The notes under the pieces are model-generated. The model was not told where the DNA came from. It was given only the letters and a program-made list of their open reading frames with translations, and made no database searches. DNA of 64,000 bases from the NCBI GenBank assembly GCA_027625915.1, contig JANTQA010000012.1, forward strand, positions 16,578,501-16,642,500, read 5' to 3'. Origin of the DNA: Anaeramoeba flamelloides (Eukaryota > Metamonada > Anaeramoebidae). Both the position numbers and the translations under genes were made by a program. Below, in pieces: positions 24,941 through 36,204 of this stretch (the stretch's first letter is position 1; each line of letters opens with the position of its first letter).

Positions 24941-27022
24941 AAGAAGAATTTTCATATTATTTATAGTTATTAAAACTTAGTTATTATTCACATGTGTTAA
25001 AGACTGAAAAACTTTAATTTTTATTTAAATAAAATTTTATATCTATTTTTCAGTTTAAAAAGTGTTAATATTTGAATTTTTAAAAATAAAAAATAAGATT
25101 TTTACAATAATAAAAAAATTTTTATTAATCAATAAAACAAATATTTTGATAATTTTAATCAGAAAATATAGAAAACCACAAAAGAAAAATTTTTAAGAAA
25201 AAGCTAAACAAAATAATCCATTTTTTTTTTCAAGTTTCAAATTGTTTACTGTTAATGTAAAATAAAAAGATCAAAATTTTCATTCATCTTTGCAAAAAGA
25301 AAAATCTAACACGTATAATTAATAAATCATCAAAGCACCAATTCTAGAAGTAAAATTTATAATTTAGCCCATTTTAAGAATGAATAAATTGGAAATTCTA
25401 CAGGATTTTAAACCTTTTTTTAGAAAGCTGAATGAAAAATTTTGTTTCATTTATTTTGTAACAAATAGTATTGTAAATATTTAGAATTAAGGAAATTTCT
25501 CAAGAAATATTATTTCATAAATTATTATACTTAGTTTTTAAAAATGTTTTTTTATCACTTTTTTACCAATACCATTCTGTTTTCTTTTCACTTAAAAGAA
25601 TATATATATATATATAATTTGTGAATTTGTTTTAAAATATATTAAACTTTTCTAAAATTAGAGAAAAATGAGATCAAATTTTTTTAAAAAAATAATTCAT
25701 TTCTGAAAAGAGTTTTAAAATTATATTCAAATTAATTAAATTATATTTTCACTCTATTTTTGATTTTAAAATGTGTTGAAATATTCAGTTTCTTTGTTAT
25801 TAAATATACAATAATATTTTTTTTTGAGAATATTATCTTATAGAAGTATTTTGAGCATAAGAAGAAAAAACATAGCTTTTTAAAAATCTTTTTTTTTTAA
25901 AGTCTATGTTCAAGTATAAAAAAACAGTAATCTATGTTACTAAGCAAATAATTTAAACTTTCAGAGAATTAAAAGGGGGTATTATTAATGGGGAACAATT
26001 CAATATTGCATGATTTACTAATGGGGGATTTTTTCAAACACAATAAAACATAAGTTGTAATTTTTTCAAAAAGAAAAGAAAAAGAAAATTTTGTTCATAA
26101 ATGAAAAATTAAAGAAAAAAATTTTTTTAGCAAACTGAATTGAATGACAAGAATTTATTTATCAACTATAAACCTTAAAATAAATAAAATTTCCAAAACT
26201 ATTACTTTTCAAAAATAAATCTAAAAAAATAAAAGAGCAAAAGTGTGGAAAAATAATATTTTTTAATGTCTGGCTCAAGATCTAATTTACTTGGAATTCC
26301 AAGGGTTTATTATTCGATTCCAAGTAACTTTTGTTTTGTCATTGAGATCTTTCAATGAAATTTTTTTTTATATTTGTTTTTATTTTAATCCTAATTTTTT
26401 TTGGAAAAAAATTGGAAAAGAACTTTCCAAAAAAGTGAAAATAAAAAACATGCAAAAAATCCTGGGTTTTTGTTTTTATACCGACACAGGCGCTTTAAAT
26501 ATTGAAATCTAAAAACAAAAAATAACAAAAAAATTTGAATAAAAAATTAAAAATAAAAACAATTATTATTTGAAGAAATTTTATATTAGTAATATTTTGG
26601 TTCTAAAACCAAGTTGATAATAATGAAACTTATTATTTGTTTTTATTCATTTGTATTTTTTTTTTTATATAATGAAAATAAAATTTTTAAGGGTTTTTTT
26701 GATTAAAAATATTTATTTTGAAAGAATCATATTTTAAAAATTTCTAGTTGATTCGATAAAAATAAATTATCCTGTAATATTTTGAATTGCTTTCGAAAAT
26801 AATCGAAGGAAATTTATTCAAATTTTAATCATTAATAAAGCTTGTAAAATAAATTTCAAAAATCAAAAATTGAAAACAGTAAACAGTCAACAGAAAAAAA
26901 AACAAAGATAAATAGAATATAGCAAATAGATAAATAAAATGAAATGGAAAAATAAAAAAGATGTAGATAAAAAAAGAGAAAACTGTTGAATTTTTTTTTT
27001 TTTTTTTGGATTTTGAAAGTAT
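24941..27022. other. Intergenic between WDHD1 and eIF2 gamma
   Basis: AT-rich. 25650-25740 resembles the 39.81-39.88 kb segment (shared GAGATCAAA..TTTTT.AA.AATAATTCATTTCT), so it may be a fragment of that repeat. A hairpin TTACTTGGAAT / ATTCCAAGTAA lies at about 26287-26328. The eIF2 gamma 3' end faces the WDHD1 3' end. No gene recognised. Confidence 0.5.
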
Positions 27023-30000
27023 TTATTTTCTAAGCTTTGTAATTCTAACTTTTTGGCCACGAGTAATTCTCCCCCAACCAATTAATCTCCAATGTTTTTT
27101 AATTCTTCTATTTATGGCAACACGTTCACCGACCATTGTACAAACAAGGGTATCAAGGCCAATTTTAGCAAGGTCATTTTTGACCGAAATGATACTACCA
27201 GCAGTTGATGTTGAACCAACATTAACCATAAGCTTTTCGCCACGTTTAAGATTTTCAACTTCTGTAAAGCCTTTGGATCCTTCTGAAGCCTTTACTCCAA
27301 GAAGTCTCGACAATAGCAAGTAATTTATTTCAATTTCACAATAAACGTCTGGGAGTGAGTTAGGGTTACCGATTACCTTTCCAACTAACCGATCACCACG
27401 GCATAAGGTTGGATCGATGGTTGTACCAATACCAATCAAACCACCTGGCACTGCGTATTTGAGTTCATTTTCTTCCGCCCTAAGGGAAACGATTCTTGAA
27501 CGGATTGCAAGACATTTAATTCTGCCACCTCTATTGGTCACGATACCGGGCCTAATTTCAATTTCTTGATTTAATTTCAAAATACCCTGTAAAAGTGCGC
27601 CGCCGGCTACACCGCCTTTCAATTGGGCGATACGGCATCCAGGTTTGTTAATATCAAATGATCGAATGACAACTAGACGTGGTGGCGATTTGAAGTTTCT
27701 TCTTGGAATTGGGATTTTTTTGACAATATATTCATTGACAACATCAATATTGTGCCCTTTAATGGCAGAGATTGGTATAATTGGTGATCCTTCTGCTGTT
27801 GTGTTTTTTAAAAATTTTTTAATTTGTTCATAATGTTCAATTCCCGCAGATTTTTTAATTAAATCCATCTTATTTTGAAGTACAATAATGTTTTTTAATT
27901 TCATAATTTCGACAGCGGCTAAATGCTCTTGACTTTGGCTTTGTGGACATGGCTCATTTGCTGCAATTAATAAAAATGCGGCATCCATAACAGCAGTTCC
28001 ATTGATCATAGTACTCATCAAAACATCATGACTATAAAAAATTACATTATGAAATAATTTTTTTATGTTGGATTGAAAATTAATGATTAATTATTCAAAA
28101 GAGTGTTATTTAAAAAAAAAAAAATTTTTTTTTGGTTAATAGATCCAGACAATTATTAAACATTAATTTGAATTATTTTAAAAAATATATTTATTGATTT
28201 CCAATATTACATGCATGTAATAAAACACACATACACACAAACATATGTGTATATTCACAAAGATATTTAAACAGTAATTAAAATAATAAAGCTGGGAGTT
28301 AACTTAAGATAATCCAAAAAAATTGAGATTTGATAATTATGAGCAATTTTTAATATTTTTTTTGAAAATAAAATTCCAAAACAATCTGAGAAATAAATAT
28401 TCCGTAAAAGCGAATTTCCTTTGAATGTCCATTAATAAAAACTAATTTTTCTTAAAAAAAAAAAAAAAATGAAAAAAAGAGGCAAAAATCTCAATTATTT
28501 TGAATTATCTTAGTTTAGCCTCCAGTTCTATGATTTTAAATAATACCTTTCTTTAAATTATAAATATTATTATTATTTCAAAGTATTCTAAGAAAATTTA
28601 ATATATCTTAAACACTTCGAGTATCCAAAAACTATTTTTAAACAGATTAAGAAAATTTTTGTTCAAAAGTCTAGTTAAATATATTTAAAAATAAATTTTG
28701 GATACTACAAATAAAACTAATACATATATTAATTATAAAACATTTTTTTGAAGCATTAAGACATTAGATCTGATCATATCGTAAAACAAAAAATTATTAC
28801 CAAATTAAAATAAATGTGAATTTATTTATTTAGAATTGTTTTCATTTTTTCATCACATGAATACATATAATATAAAAATTGATTAATTTCAAAATAATTT
28901 TTGACTTGAAAACAAAAAAAGAAAGTATTAATTTTGATTTTATATTGTAGTATTTCTTCATAATACAAAAATGAGATTTGTTTTTTGAATAAAAATTATC
29001 TATTTTTTCAAGATACTATGCTTATTTGAAATCGATATTTTATTTCTTTTTGAAAAATTTATTGGAATTTTTTTTTCAAATGTTAATTCTGTTTTATGTC
29101 TTAATATATGAAGACAATGTATTTTTTTGAAAATTTTGTTTTAATAAATGTAAACATCTAAATTCGATTAAAATAGATTTTGGTTCAACTCTTGATTCTG
29201 TTTGAGTTCAATAAACCCCCAGAATCTTTATCTGAAAATTGAGAAAAAATCAAAATATTTTCAACGGCTTTATTATTTTTTAGTTACTAAAATCAAAATA
29301 ATTTAAAGATCATTCAAATAGGAGGTGATAAAAAAAATTCGCTAATTTTTGTTGAGAATTGAAAAAATAATGTTCAAAATTTTATTCTTTTTAAAAAAAT
29401 AAATTTAAAATAAAGCAACTCTTTATTGAAAAAAAACACAACTCCTTTTTTTCTGTAACGAGTGGAACACACATCACCAAAATAAAACAATTTTAAAACC
29501 TAAATGGAAATTAAACTAAGCTTTCTATGGGTTGAGAAAATGAACTTCGTCATTTTTTTTTGACTTTCTTCAATCAAAAAAAGATAAAATCTAACTACTA
29601 CTACAATGTACTATTTATAAATGGCTTTCTGTACAGGGTATATTTGTAATTTTTCAAACTCACTTGGAAACAAATAATCTCAAAAAGTAGTTCTCACTAA
29701 TGAAAATTAAGGTACCAATTTCCCCGATTTCTTTCAAAATTTTAATTTTTTAATTAAAATTTCTCTAGGAGGGGGAGGATAAATACTATTTTCCAGTCTT
29801 ACTCTAAAATAAATGACCTTTTTATCTTGTATAATTTGAAGACGTAAAGATATTTTTCATTTAAGAAATTTATTTAAAACAAAATAAATACCTTCGTATG
29901 TTTCTTAAAATTTTATTATTTCAATATATTTCTTTTTTCAATACAAATATATTTTAGATAAATCTCTTCTGATCAAAAAACAGATAACCTAAACTTTTTT

Positions 30001-32223
30001 AACTTTATTAAAATTCAAATTTTTATTTATATTCTTAATTCAATTCCAAATTAATATGTTTTTATTTAGGTTTCAAAATAAATTAAAATTTTATCAGTTT
30101 ATTATCAGAGGCTATATTTTTTTTTCTTGATTAGTTTTTTGTTCAACAATTCTGATCCATTTTATAATATTCAAATAAAAATTAATATTATTTTTGGTGT
30201 TGTTAACTGAAAATTGGAAATAATATCAAAAATAACGAAATTATATCGAAAGAAAGATTAATGTTTGAATTTAGTTTTATAGATTATTGAATGTTTAACA
30301 AAAATAGGAAATTAATTTATTATACAATTGTATACTTGATAGTCTGTTGTAATAAATTACAATTCGATATTGCATTGGATATTCAATGGGTTTTAAAACC
30401 AGAATTTATCAATTTTAAAATTAAATATTTTGAATAATTGGTAATTTTGAATATTTTTTTTATTTATTGATTTTATGAGGATAAGTTTGGTACATACAAA
30501 TTTCTGATTTGATAATAAAGTGTTCAATGAAATAGTTTTTAAAAGATTTATGTTAAATTATATTTAATCAAGTTGGTTATTCATAGAAATCATTTCTTAA
30601 ATCAATACAACTGGTTAATGTATCCTTATCTATATTTTTGTTTTTTGGGGTCGTTTTAAGATTCAGTAGCTTTTCAAAATACAAAACAAAAAATAAAGTG
30701 TAAATTTTAATATTAAAAATTAAAGAAAGACGCTGTTAGCTTTTCTTGAGTTTTCTGTTTATTTGGAAAATCGATTGATTTTCGTTAGGTTTTTTTGAGT
30801 TTTCTATTTATTTAGAAAATCAATAGATTTTCGTTAGGTTTTTTTTACTTTTTGAAATAAACAGAAAATTTTAATAAATTTTCGGTTTATTTCGAGAAGT
30901 AAAAAAAACCTAGAAAACTTCACAAATAAAATAGAAAACCTCAAAAAAACTAGAACACTTAACAAATAAAACAGAAAACCTCAAGAAAACCTAGGCACTC
31001 TACATCACTTGACTGAACTCAGCAACACTCTACAACACTTCCCTAATTCCTAAATAAAATTTGAGAAATTTCATAAAGATTCAAACATGTCTTTATTATC
31101 AAATATTGAGAATAAAGATATTGAGAATCTTTATTTTGAATAATATTCAAAAGATCATTCTTTTTTCAAAGAATTGAAAAATTTTTTTTTTATTCCAGAA
31201 TTCCAGATATTTTCATCAGCTGGGAAATTCAAAATTAAGGGTGTGGCATTTTCTGAAAAAAAAACAAATTAAGGATAGCCACGCAAAAAAAATTTCATAA
31301 AAAATGAAGATCTTCATTTATAGTTTCTTACAACCCACCAAAGCGCACGGCTTGAGGATCAAAAAAAAAAGCAAAAAAAATTAAAAAAAAAAGCATTATT
31401 AATTTTGGGTTACCATCACAAAATCATCGAAAAATTAGTTTCAAAAGGATAATTCGATTTTTCAGCCTCAGAAAGTTTGTTTCATTTACGGAACGAGAAC
31501 TGGTTTTGTAAAAATTCTTTTTTGTTTGGTTGGGCTTGAAAATTTTGAACACAAAAAAAAAAAAAAAATAAAATAAAAAACAAAAAAAAAAAAAAAAAAG
31601 AAAAAATAAGAAGAATTAATAAAGAAAATTACCCTGGGCAATCAGTAAAACTAATGTGTCTCATTAAACGAAGTGTACCACCACAGTCCTTTCTTGAACA
31701 AGGAACTTTTGGTGGTGTTCCACTACCGAAAGATTTATAACAACCTGGTCGAGGACATTCCTTATTGTCACAACAATAGATTTTTGCATTAGCATAACCA
31801 AGTTTGACTTTATTAAAGGTTGGGTTAGGGAAGAAATAAGAACAAAAAGAAAGAAAGAATTATAATTATTTTTTTTTTTTGAATCAACAAAAAAAAGTAA
31901 AAAAGAATTAAAAAAAGTAGATTTTTTTTTTTTGTGTTTCTTTTCAACAAGAAAAAATGCTTACTTGTAATATTACGGATAAGTTCCTTTCTAAACTTAA
32001 TTGTATGGACACCAGAAATAGCCTTTACAACAGTTGTTTTACCATGGGACACATGTCCAATTGTACCGATATTAATTGTTGCTTGTTTTTCAATAATTTC
32101 AGGAAGAAGTGGATGGATCTTATCTAAATCAATTTGGATTTCTTGGTTTTCCTCTTCTTGCTCTTCCTTATTTTTGTTCTCTGTTTTTTCGGTTGTTTGT
32201 TGTTCTGTTTTTGTTTCACTCAT
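27023..32223 (-). CDS. Translation initiation factor eIF2 subunit gamma
   Basis: GTPase subunit of eIF2 that carries initiator Met-tRNA to the 40S ribosome. Minus-strand exons: 32223-31965, 31807-31633, 28031-27023; 1,443 nt, 480 residues, close to the family's roughly 470. Introns: 157 nt (phase 1) and 3,601 nt (phase 2), both GT-AG. Exon 1 has an acidic Glu/Gln-rich lead, then G1 GHVSHGKT and switch residue T in RNIT. Exon 2 has the zinc knuckle ([12 protein letters not shown]...CSRKDC) and most of G3, DCPG-H, completed by exon 3. Exon 3 has NKMD (G4), SAIKG (G5), then the two beta-barrel domains ending [18 protein letters not shown]. Joined codons A+TC (Ile) and GG+T (Gly) restore the expected residues. 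TTTTTCAG lies two bases before the ATG, suggesting a 5' UTR intron. Stop TAA. Confidence 0.96.
28032..31632 (-). other. 3,601-nt intron of eIF2 gamma
   Basis: Donor GTAATTTT at 31632, acceptor ATAG ending at 28032 (minus strand). It is bounded by two exons whose joined codon gives the Gly of the DCPGH motif. Contents are AT-rich; the only structure seen is an inverted, internally repetitive block at about 30734-30996 (listed separately). No gene recognised inside. Confidence 0.9.
30734..30996. repeat. Inverted block with internal repeats, inside eIF2 gamma intron
   Basis: Left arm has two tandem units of TTGAGTTTTCTRTTTATTT plus TTTTCGTTAGGTTTTTTT. The right arm (30890-30996) has the inverse units AAATAAAAYAGAAAACCTCAA. 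The arms can pair over about 100 bp. Non-coding; probably a small palindromic mobile element or its remnant. Confidence 0.6.
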
Positions 32224-34577
32224 TCTGAAAAAAATAAAAAAAATAAAAATGATAAACTGAAAAAATTTTGAATTTGTTAAATGGTCAATCGAGATGTTTC
32301 TTCTTTTTTGTAGATCTTTAAAAAGGTTACTCCTGTTTGAATAATGTCTTCTTAGTTCTTATTTCCCTGTTTAGAAATATTTCTTGTTTTAACAAAAATG
32401 GTTATTTTTTTGTTGTGTTTATTAATTTAGTGACGTGTTTCCTTTAGACAGCACTTATTTTTAAAGATTTGTGTTCTTTTTGATAGATCAATCATCCTAA
32501 TTTTTTTTTAGATCTCTTTCTAAAAACCCAATAATCCAACAAAAAATCTAAATACTTTTCTTTCTTTTGCAAAATTTGAGAATGGTTTGTGAAATGTTAT
32601 AGAAAAACAACCAGATTTAAATTGACTTTCAAAAATTCAAAGAAACCCTTTTTTTTTTTAATAATTAACTTTTTGGTTTTTGAATAGAAAGAGATTAAAA
32701 ATCCTTTGTACATAAATTTAGTGTTTTCTAAAATGACTTTATAATTTTTTAACAGAGCAATTTAGGAATTATAAGAGTGAGACTGTATCTGAAGTTACTC
32801 AATCAAAGATTCCTTCAATAAAGTTTTACTTGAGTTAACTTTTTGAGACAAATTCTTGTATTTGAATTCCTTTCATCTTCGAATAAAAGAAGTTTTTAAG
32901 TTTTACTTTGAAAGAGAAAGATTTCTCAACACAACAAGGATCTAGTAATTTCAATTTTGTTTTTTTGGTATTCTTTATTTGGTTAGTTTCCTCTCAAGAT
33001 TGATCTTTTATTTCCCACTTAAATATTATTTTTAAGGTACACATCACTCCTATAAATTTGTTTGGAGTCTGATCAGCAACTTGAAATCTCAAAATGTTAA
33101 AGCGAAACTTGACTTATTGTGATTCAAAAAATAAAAAAAAATAGTAATCTATTAAAGGGTTTCAGAGAGATAGAGTTCCTGTAATAAAAAAATTTCAACA
33201 AAGTATTCACAATTTAGAAATTCAAATTCACCAAAAAAAGGATTTTTTTTCGTTTTTTCGATTCCTGTTTGAAAATACTCCAATTTGGAAAAAAAAAGGA
33301 TTCGCCCAGTTTTAAATAATTCAATGCCATCGAATTTGTGATTATTTCATATCCCCTTTTATTTCCCAAGCAACAATTTTAATAAATTCTTCAATTTAAA
33401 GAAGAAATACGGTAAATAAATTCTCCAGATAGTTTTATATCCTATCTTTTAATCTTGGTAGAGGAGATGTTATAATTTATCAACATATTTAAATATTTTT
33501 TTTTTACATTTAATATCCCTTTTTTTTTTTTTTTTATTTTTATTGTTGAAAAAGGTTTTGTAAAAAAAAAAAATATTTTTTTTTTAAATTGTGGATGTGT
33601 AAGTTACACTCTAAATGTCCTTTTACTTAATTATTCCAAGACAATAATTAAATCTTAAAATTATAGATTCCATGATTGTCGAAGGGAAAGATACACCCAA
33701 ATTTCTTTATGATTAAAACTTGAAAACAAATAATTGAAAAGTTAAAAAAAAAAAAACTGAGAAAAAAAAAAGAAAAAAAGAATGTAAATCCCATTTCAAA
33801 ATCATTGGCCCATTAAAAATCAAATTTTAAAGAAATTTATTTTTAATAATTGAAGTTATCTATTATAATATAAAAATTTCGATTTTAATATTCAGTTCTA
33901 TACTCAAGAGATATTTATTATTTGTCTAAAATTAAAAAAAAAAAAAAAATAAAAAAAACTGTTAAAAAAAATTGTGACATTTATTTTGAAAGATTCATTA
34001 TATGAAAAATAGACAATTTTAAAAAATTAGTAAAACCCATTTATCAATTCTCCTTCCATTTGTATAGCTAAACATAATCTCTTTTAAATATTTGCAACCA
34101 TTTTTTTCATTAATTCATCTGTTACTTCTTTTCAATTTTTCATTTTCATTTTCCATTTTAACAAAAAACCATCTAAAAAATAAAAAAGAGAAAAAATGAT
34201 TTATTTACTAACTTTTCATTGTCAGGGGAAAAACTTCAAAAAGATACAAAAGCAATTCGAAATTCAAATGTAGCATATCCCATTTATAATGAAATATAGT
34301 TTATTAATAAAATCCATTGACAAAAAACAAAACAAAAAAAAAAACCATATTATCTTGAATTAAGAAAACCCAGAAAATACAAGCCAATATATTTGTTATT
34401 AATTTTGTTAAATTCGATATTTGGTTATGAATATTCAGTAAGCGGTAGTGTTTTAATTGGTATTATTATTGTTGTCATTGGATCAGAACTACTTTCACAC
34501 TTGATTTTTTTTTTTTTTTTCTTCTAGTTTTACTTTTTTATATTAAGTTACATCATGTTGTCCCATTTCGTTATAAT
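32224..34577. other. Intergenic between eIF2 gamma and CSN4
   Basis: 5' flank and probable 5' UTR of eIF2 gamma (minus strand), then AT-rich DNA with long A/T runs (for example 33520-33535, 33930-33950). No gene recognised. Confidence 0.5.
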
Positions 34578-35278
34578 AAACTCTGTTTCAGTCAAAGGTG
34601 CCCAACGTTTTTTTCAAATATCAATTATTTTATATAATTGACCTTTGAAGAACAAATAAGAAATAAAGAGAATAATAAACCTCAAAGAAATGTTGAGACA
34701 TGTATGAAAGAAAACTAATTAATCAATAGCTTTTCTTAAAAATTGAAAAACTCAAATTCTTAGGGCCCAATTGAGAAAAACAACGATGTTCGTTTTGAAC
34801 TTCTACTGGTATTTGAATAATAAATATGAAACATTTTTCACTTCATTTTCCATACTTTTCTTTTAGAAATTAAGCCCCCAAACAAAGTTTGTTGGTATTT
34901 GTGGTCTCTATTTGAAAAAGGAAATGAAAATGAAGTGAAAATTTTTCACATTTATTAAACAAATATCAAGATCAAAGATCGAATTGAATTGTAATAGAAA
35001 TCAATAGATTTCTCAACAATCTTTACATGGTTTCAATGACATTAGACTAACAAGTTTTTACCAAGTGACTATTGATCTTGCAATAAAAATTTTTTGCAAA
35101 TGAATGACGTTTTTAAAAAAAAAATCGAAAAAAAAAACAAAAATGTGTAGAAAGGTGAAAAAATGATTTCAATTTTGAAAATTTCCAAAATAAAATTTTT
35201 CTTCTAATATCTATGCAAACCCTTTAAACACGTGTATTATACCATTACAACTGGACCCCTTTGACTGAAAAATAGTTT
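34578..35278 (+). mobile_element. TIR element, family R1 copy 4 (best preserved)
   Basis: About 700 bp. Left end TAAACTCTGTTTCAGTCAAA at about 34578, continuing GGTGCCCA; right end reads TGGACCCCTTTGACTGAAAA to about 35278, its inverse. Contains the ATATCAATTATTTTATATAA hairpin, the CACGTGTATTATACC block near the right end, and a nested R2 palindromic element at about 34815-34965. No open frame of note. Confidence 0.8.
34815..34965. mobile_element. R2 palindromic element nested in R1
   Basis: Inverted ends: AATATGAAACATTTTTCACT and its inverse AGTGAAAATTTTTCACATTT. The centre carries AAGCCCCCAAACAAAGTTTG. The same insert occurs at the same place in the R1 copy at 47.7-48.4 kb, but not in those at 1.5 and 10.8 kb. 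Confidence 0.65.
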
Positions 35279-36204
35279 AGTATTAAAAAATATACACTTA
35301 ATCTTTTTCTTTTGTAACTCTACTTTTCAATAATAAAAAAAAATTTCAGCCTGGGGGAAAAATAGTAAAAAATAATAAAAAAATAAATTTTAATATCTGG
35401 TGTAAAAAATCGTATCAACTTTAACCAATCGAAAAGGATGGCATTTGTAATGAATCTGAAGAATATAGTTGGAATGTACATCCTTAAGTCCACCAATTTG
35501 ATAAATATGAAAAAAATAAAAATAATCTCAAAAAGTGTCGCATTTTAAAAACTGATCAACAGTTAACATTATTCTTCAATAAAATAGTTTAAAAAGATTT
35601 AAATTCGAAATTGTTTGCTTTTTCTAAAAACTTCATGATTTTTCTTTTGTTAATTTTTAGAATTTAATCGTCTAACCAATATTGTTTTGTTTTTAATTTA
35701 AAATTGGGTATTAATAAAAAATGCTAAAAAAAATTTTTTGTTTTCAAACGAAAATTTGAACTGTAATGACTTTACATTTAACCTGAATATTTATTCAAAC
35801 AAATCCTATACACTTTAGAGTTAACGAAGCAAACTTAAAACAACTAGTAAATTATCAAAATTTTGAAAAATGATAAAGAGTAAAATTTGCATTTTAAAAA
35901 AAATAAAACATAATTAATAATAAATAGATAAATTAAAAGACAATAGGTGTTTTATTATTTGTAAATATTTTTTTTTTAAATTTATAAAAGGCTGTTTTTG
36001 ATCATTGTAAACTGAAATTAAGTTAAAATTTAAATAAAAAAGAAATAAAATATTTCTTAAAAATTTTAACTTGATTTAATTTTTATTAATGATATAAGTT
36101 ATAATAATGTATTTCTTTTCTTTTCTTTTTCTTTTTCTTTTTGATTCCCTTGATGATTTAAAAAAATTAATAAACAATTTCAGAATATATATTATCAATT
36201 AAAT
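35279..36204. other. Intergenic, 3' of CSN4
   Basis: AT-rich. TTTTC repeats at 36118-36142 lie just downstream of the CSN4 stop (minus strand). Nothing else recognised. Confidence 0.5.

Noticed and set aside
26287-26328. T-loop-like TTCGATTCC suggesting a tRNA
   Set aside because: No D-arm, anticodon arm or acceptor stem fits; the bases belong to a simple hairpin.
31825-31964. Extension of eIF2 gamma exon 1 into a Phe/Leu/Lys-rich stretch
   Set aside because: It is the first intron; the donor at 31964 joined to 31807 gives the conserved [10 protein letters not shown].
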